Shown: piece by piece, positions 22,053 through 34,520 of the stretch
Numbering within the stretch: position 1 is the first letter of the stretch
Layout: each line of letters starts with the position of its first letter
Assembly: GCA_026119935.1 (NCBI GenBank)
Contig: JALRMH010000010.1
Span: 124,001-188,000 of the forward strand
DNA from: Endothia cerciana
Taxonomy: Eukaryota; Ascomycota; Sordariomycetes; Diaporthales; Cryphonectriaceae
DNA length: 64,000 nucleotides
Direction: 5' to 3'
Notes under the pieces: model-generated
What the model was told of the DNA's origin: nothing
The model's input: only the letters and a program-made list of their open reading frames with translations
Databases searched by the model: none
Made by a program: the position numbers and the translations under genes

Positions 22053-25000
22053 CTACTCAAAGTCGGCAGTGTAGGAGAAGCCGCGGAACTCTTCCTGCAT
22101 AGCTTGCGACAGGACTACGTTGCAGGTCAGCCACCGCGTGTCGGCTCAAGGGAAGAAAGTTGACCAACTTACCTGACTGAACAGGAGTGAGCACCGGTGT
22201 GACGCTTGTGAACTCAGAGTCAAAGTTGCTGGTATCGGTTGCATTCTTGATCTGGGGCATGAAGGGCGGCGCCACCTTCTTGTGGTATATGTCGTCCCAG
22301 TTGATGTTGCGGAAGAAAGGTTGGCTCATGACCTCCTGAGCATCAGTGGGACCGCTTCCCAGTCGCTGGTCCGGCTCACGGGTGAGCAGCTTCTGTAGGA
22401 TCGAGACCGAGTCCCGCGGCATGTGGATCGGGTACAGGGGCTCGTCAGCCAAGATTGCGTCGTAGATTTCGTCTTCATCCTCGCCTCGGAATGGAGACTG
22501 CTGCAGCAGCATTTGGTAGATGAGGACACCAAATGCCCACCAGTCAACAGCACGTCCGTATTTCTTGTCCAGCAGGATCTAGTGATAGTTAGTATGATCT
22601 AACATAATTCATGTGGCTGGTGGATCCTCATACCTCCGGCGCCATAAACTCAGGAGTACCACAGAAGGTACTCGTCGTCGAACCGTACCACATATCTTCC
22701 TTGCAGAGACCGTAGTCCGCAATCTTGACATGACCGTCAAGTGACAAAAGGATATTGTCAAGTTTCAAATCTCGATAAATAACACCATTTTCGTGGAAGT
22801 ACTTGAGGGCCAGGCAGACCTCGGCGGCGTAGAATCTGGACGTTGTTAGCAATGTGTGGCAGGGTTAGGGGACCACCGACTTACTGAGCGCGCTTCGTTC
22901 CGAACTGGCCACGCTGGATGTGGAGCATCAGATCACCACCGCTGACGTACTCCATCACAAAGTACACCCTAGTCTCCGTCTGGAAACAGGCGTGCAGGTT
23001 GGTCAGGAAGGGATGTCGCTCGCGATTAGCAATCAAGAAGACCCTCTTCTCGGAACGAATGCTCTCAACTTCATCGTTCTCGATGATGAACTCCTTCTTC
23101 AAGACCTTAATGGCGTAAAGCTTCCGGGATCTCTTTGTCTCAGCCAGCATGACTTTTCCAAAGTTACCTTTCCCAAGGACGGCGAGGAAGTTGAAGTGAT
23201 CCAAGCCAATGCGCATGCCAGTACCTGGATCGGTAGCGGAAGGCAAGGGCTTCTTCCCTGGCGCAGAAAGCGCGGTAGAAGTTGGTGAAGGGGCCACGGG
23301 TTCTGGCTGCGGCTTCGGCTGAGCCATTGGCGCAGGCATTATTTGCTGGTAGGACTGCTGCTGCTGCTGTATTGGTGGATGTTGGGCAGGTCTGGCCTGC
23401 GGCACAGGCTGGCCGTACTGCTGATTGTTCACATTGGCGTAATCAGCTGGGTTGTACTTTCGTTGCTGAGTCGGACTGCCGAATTGTTGAGACGCATAAG
23501 GATCCTCATGCGCTTGGTCCGGCCTGGGGAACGAGTCCTGGCGGGCCATGTAGTCTTGCTGGCCTCCCTGCTGTGGTCTTGGTGACTGGCTGCCTACTGC
23601 TCCACTCATTGCCAAGGTCGCCGCAGCCGCCGCATCTGAAGAAGTCGACCCTCGACCGCCTTGTTGGAGTTCCGGAGACGGCTGACCATACGTCCTTCTT
23701 GCCGCCTCGGCAGCTTGTGGAGATGGCTGGTTGTACGAGTTCATGCTGGTCCGATCGTACAGCGTAGAGGACTGAGAACTTGGGGGACTGCTGGCACTTG
23801 AGCGCAGCGTCCTCTCGCTCAATGACGTCTTCTGAGACTGCCGCTGTTTCTGAGTCCTCATGCCCTCAAGGATTTTATTTGCGTTGATCATGGACATGCC
23901 ACAGAAATCAGGAACCAAGTGCACGCATTGAGCGTGGGCAGTGAGACCGCATTCTAGTGACGTTAGCTAACTTCCTCAAGAGACCAGTCGGGGATGAATC
24001 CTGCATACCAGAGCACTTTCTGCAGTTCTTCTTTCCGAAAGGTAGCAAGGAGCCACAGTGACAACACCAATTTGCCGTGAGGTTCGAGAAGGTCTGGAAC
24101 CTGTGAGGAATCCTGTGGTTGATCTTCTCTTCGTCGGGATCGGTCTCAGCATTGGACTTGCTAATGCACTTGGTGACGACGCTTGTGTAGCACTTCGTAT
24201 GGCACGTGTACTTGCAATCCTCGCACTGCATGCCGGCAGAATATTTGAGAAAGTCGCCGCAGAAGGCGCAACGCATGATGTTGTAGAACTGCCGTTGTAC
24301 AAACTTGTGGCCGTAAATATCGTGAACTTCTTCCTTGCGTTGCCGCACAGCGCCCTTCCGTCCAAGACCGGCGTCAAATTTCTGCATATTGTTCGTCTGC
24401 TTGATGAAATTCAAGCTTAGCTGAATCTGGCCGGTGGGTTCCAGGTTGAACCAGCCGTCGATAGGCTGGTTCACCTGGGGCTGGGCTTGAGGTGGTGGAT
24501 AGGTAGGCTGAGGGCTCTGGTACCCAGGAGAGGTGGGAGGCGGCCCAAACTGAGGCTGTGGCTGTTGTTGCTGGGTGTTCATGGGGAACTGCGCAGGACC
24601 CCGCGTGTTGGCCATCCTATCGGCTGAAACCCACCCAGAGTTGTTGATCTCCGCCTCAATCCTCTTCCTACGCAGCTCTTCAGCGATATCCGAAATGCGA
24701 ACCCAGAGCAGCCCTATAGGGAGAGCGTGCTCTCCAGGCTTGTCGTAGACGGTGAGCTCGATCTCATTCGCCTTATCGACCTCGAGGGTATGGTACTCGG
24801 CCTCCCACCTGTCGTTCTTGGTGGCCCGAGTCCGTGCCATAACCTGGTCCTCGACCTTAACAGCGACAAAGGTATCGGCGGTCCGACTAAAACGTCCGGT
24901 GGGCGCATGGTCGACGTCCTTGACAGCGACGACCCGGATCGAGAGCTGGCCGGACAGAGGCTTTCGCAGGTTTGGCATGTTGATGCTATCGTCTGCAGGC

Positions 25001-25850
25001 CGTCATGTTAGTGCGAGAAATTCCTGGCAAGTGATGCTGTTCCTCACTACGCACCATCTGCATTATCGGCGCTGTCAACATCCACGTGAAGCTCCTCGTA
25101 TCGCTTGAGAGCCTGCTTCAGGAGTGTGATCTTCTGCCTGCTCTCAACTTTCCTGGCCGCGGCGTCGGCGCGACTCTTCTTGTCACCCTCCATCTGGTAC
25201 AGCTGGACCATCTTCTCGATGCCCTTGAGATACTGCTCTTCGACGTTTAGCTTGAACTGGATCTGAGACAGCATGAGCTGGATGCGGGGACCGAGGTAGG
25301 GTGTATCGTATTTGATCAGATCTGGTAATGAGAATCATGTCAGCTCGCTCTCTCCCTATCCACACATCTCGAGGCCAGTGGATGGGTAAGGCGACAACGG
25401 ATCAGGGACCGTACCGAGCTTCGTAAAGTTTGGCCGTGGCTTGGGCGTGGATCCGGGGCCGGGCTGGGCGAAGGGTCCGCGAGGAGGCATCAAGTCGGTG
25501 CCGCCGATGTGACTGTACTGAGGATCCCCGCCCGATGTCGCCATACCGGACGCATCTTTCGGCGGCGGCATAGGAGGGCCTTCGGAGTCATTGCGTGGCC
25601 CATGCGGTCGTGAGGAGGAGCCGGGGGAGCCTAAACTCATGTCGCCCATGCCGCGGCGCAGCTGCAGCTCCTTGAGCTTCTCCTCGAAGAACTCGAGGTT
25701 CCGCTTGCCCTCGCGCATCTGGTTGTCGAGCTTGGACCGGACCTGGTCATTGTTGGTCTGCTGGCGCATGAGGTTGGCGGCCTGGATCAGAGCCTTCTCG
25801 CGCTCGATCTTCTTGTAGATATCCATCATCTTGTCTTCTTCGCCGCTCAT
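22053..25850 (-). CDS. pkc1: protein kinase C, Pkc1 type
   Basis: Seven exons on the minus strand: 25850-25415, 25321-25055, 24992-24009, 23953-22885, 22835-22634, 22578-22173 and 22114-22053. They total 1141 residues, the usual size for filamentous fungal Pkc1, and all joins keep phase. Domain order is complete: two HR1 Rho-binding coiled coils (about 1-70 and 150-225), C2 (about 240-370), two C1 zinc fingers starting at HKFVQRQF (about 463) and HRFQTFSN (about 531), a Gln/Pro-rich linker, then an AGC kinase domain from about 813. Kinase motifs: GKGNFGKV, Lys in LYAIKVLKK, YRDLKLDN, DYG in place of DFG (as in fungal Pkc1), STFCGTPEFMAPE, and C-terminal FRGFSYTADFE. Pkc1 is activated by Rho1 and drives the cell-wall-integrity MAP kinase cascade. 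The last exon is only 62 nt. Confidence 0.96.
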
Positions 25851-28800
25851 GGTGGCGGTGTTGGGTCTGCGCGGACGGGCGCGCAGAGGGGCTGAGGAGA
25901 GGGTTGGGCCAAGGGTGGGTGTGGGATGGGATGGGATGAGGACCTAGAAGTTCGGGTCGGGTCGTATCGCGTCAGGCGACACCCTGGGTGGGGGAGGGCT
26001 GTCGAGAGCCAGGACAATGCAAGGTCTCGCAATCCCGCACCGGGTTCGAAGCCGTGGTGATCTGACTTGGGACTTGGCCTGACCAGATGTGACTGACGGT
26101 TTGCGCAAGCAGCTGCAGCTCCTTTCGTCGAGGGTCGGTCGGTCGAGTTGGGCCCCGGTATCCGTAAGTAGGGAAAGGACCCACGAGCCGCCCAAGGCTA
26201 GGACTCCACTCTTAAGTCCTACTGTGGTTCCTGGCTCAGGCTCTGTCCTACAGCGCAGCCACTGTCACTGCCACTGCCGCCACCACCACTGCAAGGCTCT
26301 GCCTCTCTGTTGGGCCTCGACTTGTAGTAGATCGGATCAGCCCAACCAGCAGACTGAGTTGGGAAGGCCCACTCGAGGCGATCACGGTCACAGTGAGGTC
26401 TCTTCCCGTCGGCTGAGTTTGATTGTTGATGCCAATATGTATGACTGTGTGCAGGTGATATGAGGTGAGGCGGGTTGGGTTGCCGGTGGGTAATTGGATT
26501 CTTGTTGGCAGGAGAAAGATTATGTCGTCAGCGAGGGTTGTCAGGTGTGTGCTAGAAGGTTGAGGGCATCAAAAATGGCGGGGTTTTGTTGTTTCGCATG
26601 GGCACGGCAAGCAAGCAGCCGTCGGTACCACCCCCCAGTGCACCCCCTCCCTCAGTGTGCGGTGCTGGGCCCGTGGCAGCGGGCGCTATCGCTGTCGCCA
26701 CGGGCTGTCGCTGTCGCTGTCGCCCCGAGCATGCAAAGATCTGGCCAACCAGGCTAGCCTTGCGCCCAACTTACAGGGATGGAGATAAGTACTGTTTGTA
26801 CCACAACACGCGTTCGGGCGTTGTGGGGCAACGGCTCAACGTCCTCGGTCCCTCAACCACACGCCTCCTCTAGTCCTCTCTGGGCGTTCTAGAACTCGAC
26901 AAGTCTTTTAGGATGGCAAACCCTTATAGGCACTAGACTACCTGAAAAATTCTCAACACCTCCCTTGAAGATGATTATTTTGACTAGTTACGTGGCGAGA
27001 CGGGCACGGGAAGGGGCTCGGCACTTGTGCCAGACTCTCTGATGGGTTTGGAATCACTCCTCCAAGGTCTTCCCGAGGTCCTCCCGCAGACTCTTGGTTT
27101 TCAACACTAAGTTCATGGTCTAGGTGTACGTACCAACGTGTTGAGGCATCGTCGATCCTGTTGGGGGATAGTCATGGTATACTTCCCTATTGTACTGATT
27201 GAACTCATACGCTCGGTCCTCTAAACAGCTCTCTAGATTCATCACAGTATTTCTGGTATAACAGGCCTCTATATCACTTTTATGATACAGCAGCGAAAGT
27301 GCTCAATTATAGCCATCTGCTGTCTCCTTGAGCCTTGAGTGTATCGGTGAGCACTGCGGCTTGCTTGTGGAGCCCTCGTCGTCATGAACTCACGTTACTT
27401 GAAGGTAGCTTCTAGTCATTAGGTAGTCACTGCAACAGCAAAGGCCTGGTCATCTAGACTGCGTTCGTGGCAACATAGTGCCGCAACTGTGGGCTTCCGC
27501 CCTCCAAAACAAAACTATAATACAAAATACCACCCACTCACGAGCAGGAATTGGACAAAGTATCCTTCTTCAATCTTCATCACCATCGTCACCGACCACA
27601 ATACTCCAGGGCTATTCGTGCAGACTAACCATATCCTCTCTTTCGCCATCCTCTGGCTGTGACTGCTTCCGTTTCCCCAGCTGATGTGGGCCTTCTCAAT
27701 GGATGGTGGCAGCTCTACTATGAAACCAACAACCTTCACCCAAACAGGTCCTACTAGAAGTACACAGCTGCACAGGGGTCGTCTTTCTCTATATCACCCT
27801 CGGTGACACATTAAAATAACCTGTAATAACCAATATGTATAGATAGAATGGCTTCCCTTGCCGCCACGCTACATTGATTTCACCAGTAAGCTACCTCAAC
27901 CTTGTCAGGTTTGGCTGGCGTAGTCCTAGCCTATCATGGCACAAGTCGGCGATATCATCCAACTGAAGCCAACAACACTGTGACAAGCAAAGACAACGTT
28001 AAAATGTACATAATCTTTTGAGGAGGCCCCCTCCCCCCAACCCCCCCCCAAAAAACCACCCTGGCATATCATATTGTCGACACGGATGTCTCTTACGCGA
28101 AATATTCAACAATTCAGCCACTTTCAATGGCAGCCATGAAAGCTACACTGTCTCCGGTTAGGGAGTATGTAGAAAGGCAGCCGAGTAGATCCTTGAAGAT
28201 CCAGAGAGCAACGATCGCTACTTTAACTTTTCCGGACTTTAGGACGACTTGTTTCAGTGACACGGGAGCCATAACGGTCAAGTGTCAGAACGTGACTCTA
28301 GACGGGGCAGAGCTGACCTACAAAGCTGACGGCCCTGCTGGGGGCGTGGTTCACTGGGGTTTGAAGTGCTGCGAAAGTCGATTCCTACATTACTGAGTGT
28401 CATATCAAACGATACAATTATTTAGAGGTGTCTTGCTTGCCTAGCGCAACCTGGCACATGCCTAATGGAGGCACCACGGCAGCTCGGGTAAGCGACAATG
28501 CTATTATAATGAATATGATAGGGTGAGATATTCATTTGCTACCAAGTCGTGCCGGGCAGCCATGCGAGGGATAGTGCTGATGGTGTTCGGAATCAAGAGC
28601 AGTGTGCATAATTCGAACTTGCCTAAAAGTTCCGAGGATTTCTAGATGAGTCCTCTCATTCCTGCATTGGTCACAATCTAGATGCTGAAAGTAATTACAG
28701 ATTTTAGAATGCTGCTTCTTAGGAGGCATCTGTCTGAAAAGAAAAGGCCGTCCTAGGAAGACGTGAGCTGGTCAGTTGGTGACGTTCACCAGGTTCTAAG

Positions 28801-29334
28801 GGCCGAGAACTGACAGGCATTCATGGGCCCTTTAAAATGGTCGACAGGTGATAGCCCATGACAAGTAGACCGCGTTCACCGAATACGAAAATCTTGTAGA
28901 AGATTGAGTCCCTGTGCATGCGAGGAAATCTCAAATGGGCCGCGTACGGCGAAGCGAAGCACCGGAGTTCAGATCGCATGTTCCGATCCTATCCCCCCGC
29001 CCGATGATATCTTCTCCAGTCTAGGCCTCTTCGAGTATACGCGCATACCCTCATCACTCCACTCCGTTCCGCCCATTTGCATAGTACAACCGGCGGCCGT
29101 CGGTTACGTGGCAGCTCGGGCGGATGCTATAGAATTCGCGAAGACCGATACTCAGCACTATATACCTACCGAGCAGTCCGGGTCGACGTCTTCTTCCTGG
29201 TTCTGCTTTAACAGTCTGAACACGAAAGCCCTAACCAATTTTTCTCGACAGTCATCCCTTATACCCAATCCGTAGCTCGTGAAGGAGAGAAGGAGGGCTC
29301 CCAATTCCAGGTGCAAGGACTTGCAAAATTGAGC
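25851..29334. other. 3.5 kb gene-free region
   Basis: Divergent region between pkc1 and the amidohydrolase. The first kilobase is GC-rich and likely pkc1 promoter and leader. From about 26930 to 28900 the sequence is more AT-rich, with no convincing coding frame. An 89-codon frame at 28127-28396 and a 123-codon frame at 28904-29275 have no recognisable features. A short C/A run lies at 28028-28056. Confidence 0.5.
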
Positions 29335-30403
29335 ATGGCGGCGCACATCGACGTTCACTTCCATGCCCTGCCTCCAGCCTACAAGGCCGCCGTAGCGGCA
29401 CATGGAGGTGACCCTTCCGGTTTCCCTGAGCCAGATTGGTCTCCAGAGGCAGCTCTGAAGTCGATGGAGGCGGTGGGCTCATCCTTCGGTACCCTCCCCC
29501 CACAAGATCACCATTTCGGGTCGGAGTTCTTCAGCTGATAGTAGGCTACTAGGAATTCTCTCCGTCTCCTCGCCCGGAGTCCCCATCACCGGAGCAGGCG
29601 AAGAAGGCCGGAAGCTAACTCGGGAGCTCAACACCTATCTCGGTGACCTGTCCAGCCAGAGCGAAGGTCCCCTCGCCGGCAAATTCGGCTTCTTCGGCGT
29701 CCTCCCCAACTGGGAAGACGTCGAGGGGACCGTCGCCGAGATCGACTTCCTCTTCACCGAGCAGAAGCTCTGCGCCGGCGTGGGCATGTACACGACCTAC
29801 GGCGGCAAGCTGCCGGGCCACCCGACCTTCAAGCCGATCTGGGAGAGGCTACAGTCCCATAAGGCCCTCGTGCACCTGCACCCGACCAATGTGGAGATCA
29901 CGCCCCGGTTCATCGGGGGCTTCCTCCCGCAGCCGATCGTGGATTACCCGCAGGACACGACCCGCGCGGCGGTCGATCTCATCGTCACGGGGACGATCCG
30001 TGCGTTCCCGGACGTCGACATCATCCTCTCGCACGCCGGCGGCACATTACCCTTCGTCGGGCCCCGAGCGCTCGGGTCTCTGTCCATTCCGCCGATCGCG
30101 GCGCGGGCCGGCGTCACGTATGATGAGGCAGTGGAGGACACGGGGCGGTTCTACTACGATATCGCGCTGAGCACGAGCCCTTCGCAGTTGAACGCGCTGC
30201 TGGACTTCTTACCGGACAAGTCACATATCTTGTTCGGTAGCGATTTCCCCTATGCGCCGATGCCAGGCATCCTGCGGGTGGTGGAGGGGTATAAAATGTT
30301 TCTGGAGAAGAGCCCCCGGGCGGAGGTGTTGAGGCCTGAGACGTTGAGGGGGAATGCGCTTGCGTTATTGAATAAGCATTCGCTGGGAAAGGTTTATGAG
30401 TAG
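29335..30403 (+). CDS. amidohydrolase family 2 (ACMSD-like decarboxylase)
   Basis: Two exons, 29335-29488 and 29553-30403 (334 residues). The 64-nt intron (GTACCC...CTACTAG, phase 1) restores VGSSFGILSVSSPGVPITG. It belongs to the metal-dependent amidohydrolase-2 family, TIM-barrel enzymes related to ACMSD, gamma-resorcylate and 6-methylsalicylate decarboxylases. Metal and active-site motifs are all present: HIDVHFHALPP (HxH), LVHLHPTNVE (His), ILSHAGGTLPF (His) and LFGSDFPYAP (Asp). The N-terminal AAVAAHGGDPSGFPEPDWSP stretch is like the fungal 6-MSA-decarboxylase branch. It therefore probably decarboxylates or hydrolyses a small aromatic acid in the cytosol. A Zn2Cys6 gene starts 0.8 kb downstream on the same strand, suggesting a regulated catabolic or detoxification pair. 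The exact substrate is not determinable. Confidence 0.88.
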
Positions 30404-31186
30404 GAAATTAATTCGCTCATGACTCTGATGTAGGAATGGTGGTTATCGCACAGGTTGTTTTTATTTTTTTATAAAACAAACTAGTATTGATTCCAGCGAT
30501 CGAAAACCGCCTTCGACGGACAGCAAGATCTAAGTTCGATATCCCTGGTACAATGGTCATTTTCCTTTCTGTGATGTAGGGACTACAGATATGGAATATT
30601 TAATGTCCTACTTAATTTCCTACTTCTCAATCTCCAACGCAGAGCCAACATGACCTATTTATTTCCTTGGACCTGATCTACTTCAGCTGAATGAATAATG
30701 CACGATCGGGCGGAACTATCACAGGCGATTTCAACATTATTTCCAGGAGATCCAGAACAACTGCAGCATAGTATTTATGTATCCCATTCCGTACCTCACT
30801 GTCTCTCCAGGCTCCCCGGTCGGAATGCCTCCATCCTCCTCAGCTACCTTGTCATGTATCGTATTAGCTACATTTGTTTAGATCTCGTGATGCAGTCCAA
30901 GCTATCCCGAATCAAGAACCCGAGGCGAATATGTTCGCTGAATAAGCGGCTTGAGCAGGCTCGGGGCGACCTGCTGTTAGTACCATAATATGCACAAGCC
31001 AGGGTCGCTTCCTTCAACGTGATTACGTGCGTAACCCAAACATACCTGTCCGCTTTGTCAGCGGGCCTAGAAGAATTGGGCATCTTTCCTCTAGCCGTGT
31101 TTTAACACCATCCTCTGGGGGCATCTCTCGCTCCCTTCCTGACTTTGTCTCTTCCAAGGTGTACGATATCAGCCCGCTTAGGCAGC
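30404..31186. other. intergenic, promoter of the Zn2Cys6 gene
   Basis: About 780 nt, AT-rich in its first half (T-rich at 30455-30475), which likely includes the amidohydrolase 3' UTR. The rest is presumably the regulator's promoter. No gene seen. Confidence 0.5.
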
Positions 31187-33230
31187 ATGAGTCCCGGCGC
31201 ACCCACAAAAAGACAAGCCTGCGACGCTTGTCACAAGCGCAAGGTCAGTCCAGGGTCCGCCGCCATAGTACAGAATAGGAAGGCCTTACAATATGTAGAT
31301 CCAGTGTATCGCAGACGGGGAGAACTGTGACTGGTGCTTTCACCACGGCATCACATGTACCTTCGAGCGACCTTCACGTGGCAGAAAGCGACAAAAGGAG
31401 CATGTGTAAGTGCCCACGTCTCCGGACACATGAAAGGACGGTCACCTCTTGTGGCGCTTATGTCACTACCTCTTGCAAGCGTCTCTCTAATTAATACCCA
31501 TGCCAGGCCGAACGGAGAACACAGCCAGCATACAGGGTTGGCTCCCCCATCAGATGAGCCGAGGAAATGCAAATCAGGGAATGATGGCCTTGCAAGCTCC
31601 CACAGACTTCAACCTTGCGTGTCGTCTGAAGTCGTACACTTCGCGGGGCATCACCTTGGCGAGCTGAACTCATACAATGGCGTACCGATCTTCTCAGAGG
31701 AGGGCAGAGAGTGGATTCGAAGTCGGACTGGTGAAGACAACTTTCATTCCGTATTGTTACACGGGGTGCCATGGCAAAACGAACAAGAAATCCACCAGTC
31801 GAACTCCGGATCTGCATCGAATGGCGTTGACCTCCCGAGGAAGAAGGTCGTGTTGAACCACCTGCAAGTGTTCAGGAATGCGTCGTTTCGACTGGCTTTC
31901 CCCTTCGTTGACGATGTCCTGTTCGAAAACACCATTGAGCAAGCGTACAATGGCTCTTCTGTTGCCAAAGCATCCGTGTTTTCTTTTCTATCCGTCATCT
32001 CACCGGCGACTCTTCATGACGGCAATGCGTATGCACTGAGCGCACAGAATTTGATGCTACCTGTTTTCTTTGACGCCAGCATCACCACCTTACAGACCTG
32101 GTTCATGTTGGTAAGTGCACATGCCAAGCCTCCACTCCTAGCCACCCCCCTCCAGAGGTCTGCAATCTAATAATACTCGCTCGAAGTTCACATATCATTT
32201 CTTCTCGGGCCGGACTCGGCAGAGTACTATGTACCTCGCTCTGGCATGTCGAGTGCTCTTCACCCTTGGAGCCCACCGCCAGGGGGATCGGACAGGGGCA
32301 ACGGATTTAAACCAAAGAGAACGGACTCAGCTGCGTAAGCTGTTCTGGCTCTGCTACACCTTCGATAAATCCGTGGCGTTCCGCACCAGCCAGCCTCCCT
32401 GCATCGATGATAGCCACTGTGACCTCTCCTTACCTCCCGGCTATGGATCCTTCGATGCAGGTCTCGATGACGGCCTGAGCCACCTCCCCGGTAACCTGAG
32501 ACTAACGATCATCAAATCCAAGGCCTACAGGATGCTGTACTCGGCCGAGACATGGCAGAAATCCGATGCCGAGCTGCTTAGAGATGTTCGCGAGCTCGAT
32601 GACGAGCTCGAGACCTGGCGGCTGTCCTTCCCAGCAGAGTTCCGACCAGGTCTCTCAACAAAGCACAGTACCAGTTTCCAAGATGCCCCAGATATGCGAC
32701 ATGTACACCTCATCATGGTACACTTTGAGTACCAACACCTGCTTGCCACTATTCATCGGGCAACAGGGCGCTGTCGCGCCTGGACTACTGGGGAGCCTGA
32801 TGACATGAGGGGGGTTAGCTCCAGCCAGGTCCTGGCCCTCGAGGCCAGTCGCGCATGTCTGTCGCACCTGCGCACGGCGGCTTCTGTCCTTGATGGACCA
32901 ACTTACTGGTAAACTACCCCGATGGAGCGGCAAGCTTTGCGTGTTATACCTCTGACAGCTTAAGCAATCCGTAGGATCGTCATCTTCTATCCCATATTCG
33001 CAGTTCTGAACATCTTCTGCGGTATCTTGCTCGATCCATCGCAACCACAAGCCGGCAAGGACCTATCCCTACTGAAGACCCTGCCGGACATTATGAGGGT
33101 TGTGTGGGCTCGCCAATCTCTCCGATTCCAAACATCGACCCTGGACGCAAGCAAGCTTGAGGCTTTCATTGCAGAGATAATCCGACTGAGCGACCTCGCG
33201 ATCACAAGGGCAGCCCCAAAGCATCACTAG
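31187..33230 (+). CDS. Zn2Cys6 fungal transcription factor
   Basis: Five exons: 31187-31243, 31299-31405, 31507-32110, 32187-32908 and 32975-33230 (581 residues); all phases agree. The first two exons together encode the binuclear zinc cluster: CDACHKRK joined to IQCIADGENCDWC then FHHGITC, giving CX2CX6CX6CX2CX6C exactly. A basic linker follows (RPSRGRKRQKE). The middle and C-terminal part is the fungal-specific transcription factor (MHR) domain: FRNASFRLAFPFVDDVLFE, MYLALACRVLFTLGAHRQGD, LFWLCYTFDKSVAFRTSQPP and SLPPGYG. It is a nuclear DNA-binding regulator of the Gal4 class. Its position between the amidohydrolase and the RTA1 gene makes local control plausible, but this is inference. Confidence 0.93.
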
Positions 33231-33435
33231 GCATGACTGCTTGCCGCCACTTTTCGTATTTATGAGGGCAGAACAGAAAGGAATATAATTAATAATAAAT
33301 AATAAAAATATTTTTTTCTAATATGACATACAGAGCCGAGATTGGCCACTGCTAGTCAATAATTCACAAACGCTTGCACAACCTCGGCGAGCAGCCCATA
33401 ATAATTCACAACGGCACTGTCTACGCCCTGAGGAC

Positions 33436-34520
33436 CTAGATCCTCGGCTCCAAGCCATTGACGTCGGTGGATTCTCCCAGTTCTATCGCCTCTTTCTTCA
33501 AGCGGCGCTGGGAGGAGAGGCCGGTTGTCTTCCATTCACCCTCGAAGATTGGGCCAGGGTGGAAGACCGCCAACAGCAGCGTAGCAAGCGCAACCATCAT
33601 CCCGTCGAACACCAACATTAGCACTTCAGCATTGTTGCCCTGTGCCGAAAAGCCATCTTTGAGCTCATAGATCCGGTACGCCGATCGTATGAGGATGAGC
33701 ACCGCAGCGCTGAAGCAGCCTGAAGGAGGGTCAGGATAGTACTCGTACAGAATCATCTCCAGAACAACGATGATCAACGCTGATGATGGGAATGGACCGA
33801 CCGGTTACAAAGCACTTGAACAGTAATCTCTCTCGGACATGAGCGTAGCGCGCACTCCAGCCACCCCGGTACCGATACATCCGAGTGAAGAGATCCAGGG
33901 ACAGGAGGATGAAGAGGCTCAGGCTGGCGACCTGCAGCCCAAGGCCCGCTCTGAGGACCGTCAATGCGTGTTGCAGCTCCGTACTTGTGATACCAGACAC
34001 CTGCGTCCAGCCTGCCCCCCCAGCCTGCAGCAGAAGACATGCGATATCCATTGTTACGAAGACGGTAGTGTAGGCTTTGTAGGGAATACGTGAAATTTGA
34101 GACCCGTATACGAGGACGATTCGTCCGTAGGAAAGATAGATCGTGAAACACAGGAAGGCCGGTGCAATAGTCAGGAGCACCATGTATCTGTGAAAGACGG
34201 TCAGCACTCAAGCCCCTGCGCATCATAATTAACCACACCTCCGGGATACGCTTCAGCACTCACATCATGAAAGGACCTTTATCAAATGGATTATCATGAA
34301 GTCTGGCACGAGCGGCATAGCCAATGACTTCCGAGGCAAGCCCGAGGATCTGACCAACAAAGTAGCTCCAAGTTCTGTACCAGAGAGACAGAATGATCTG
34401 AGCTACAATGAGAAGACCGAACCATGCTGCAAAAAAAACATTTCCGCCCAGGTTCGGAACATATCCCACTGATGATTCAGATATTGGGCAAGTCGAGATT
34501 GTGCAGTTGCTAGTGTCCAT
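33436..34520 (-). CDS. RTA1-like seven-TM protein
   Basis: Three exons on the minus strand: 34520-34264, 34187-33802 and 33719-33436 (308 residues). Introns show GTGAGT with a CTGAC branch and GTCGGT with a CTGAC branch; phases 2 and 1 match. The product resembles the RTA1 lipid-translocating exporter-like family, plasma- or internal-membrane proteins tied to resistance to lipophilic drugs such as 7-aminocholesterol. Hallmarks: short N-terminus with CTISTCP, VGYVPNLGGNVFFAAWFGLL (TM1), YFVGQILGLASEVIGYAARA, LLTIAPAFLCFTIYLSYGRI, LLLQAGGAGW and VLILIRSAYRIYEL, about seven TM spans in all. An open stretch upstream of 34520 resembles a signal peptide (FNTLLLFLSISQAQ) but starts at TTG with no ATG. 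It converges on the Zn2Cys6 gene with 205 nt between stops. Confidence 0.87.

Noticed and set aside
28127..28396. 89-codon plus-strand frame starting MAAMKATLSP
   Set aside because: No signal peptide, domain or splice partner; isolated in AT-rich intergenic DNA.
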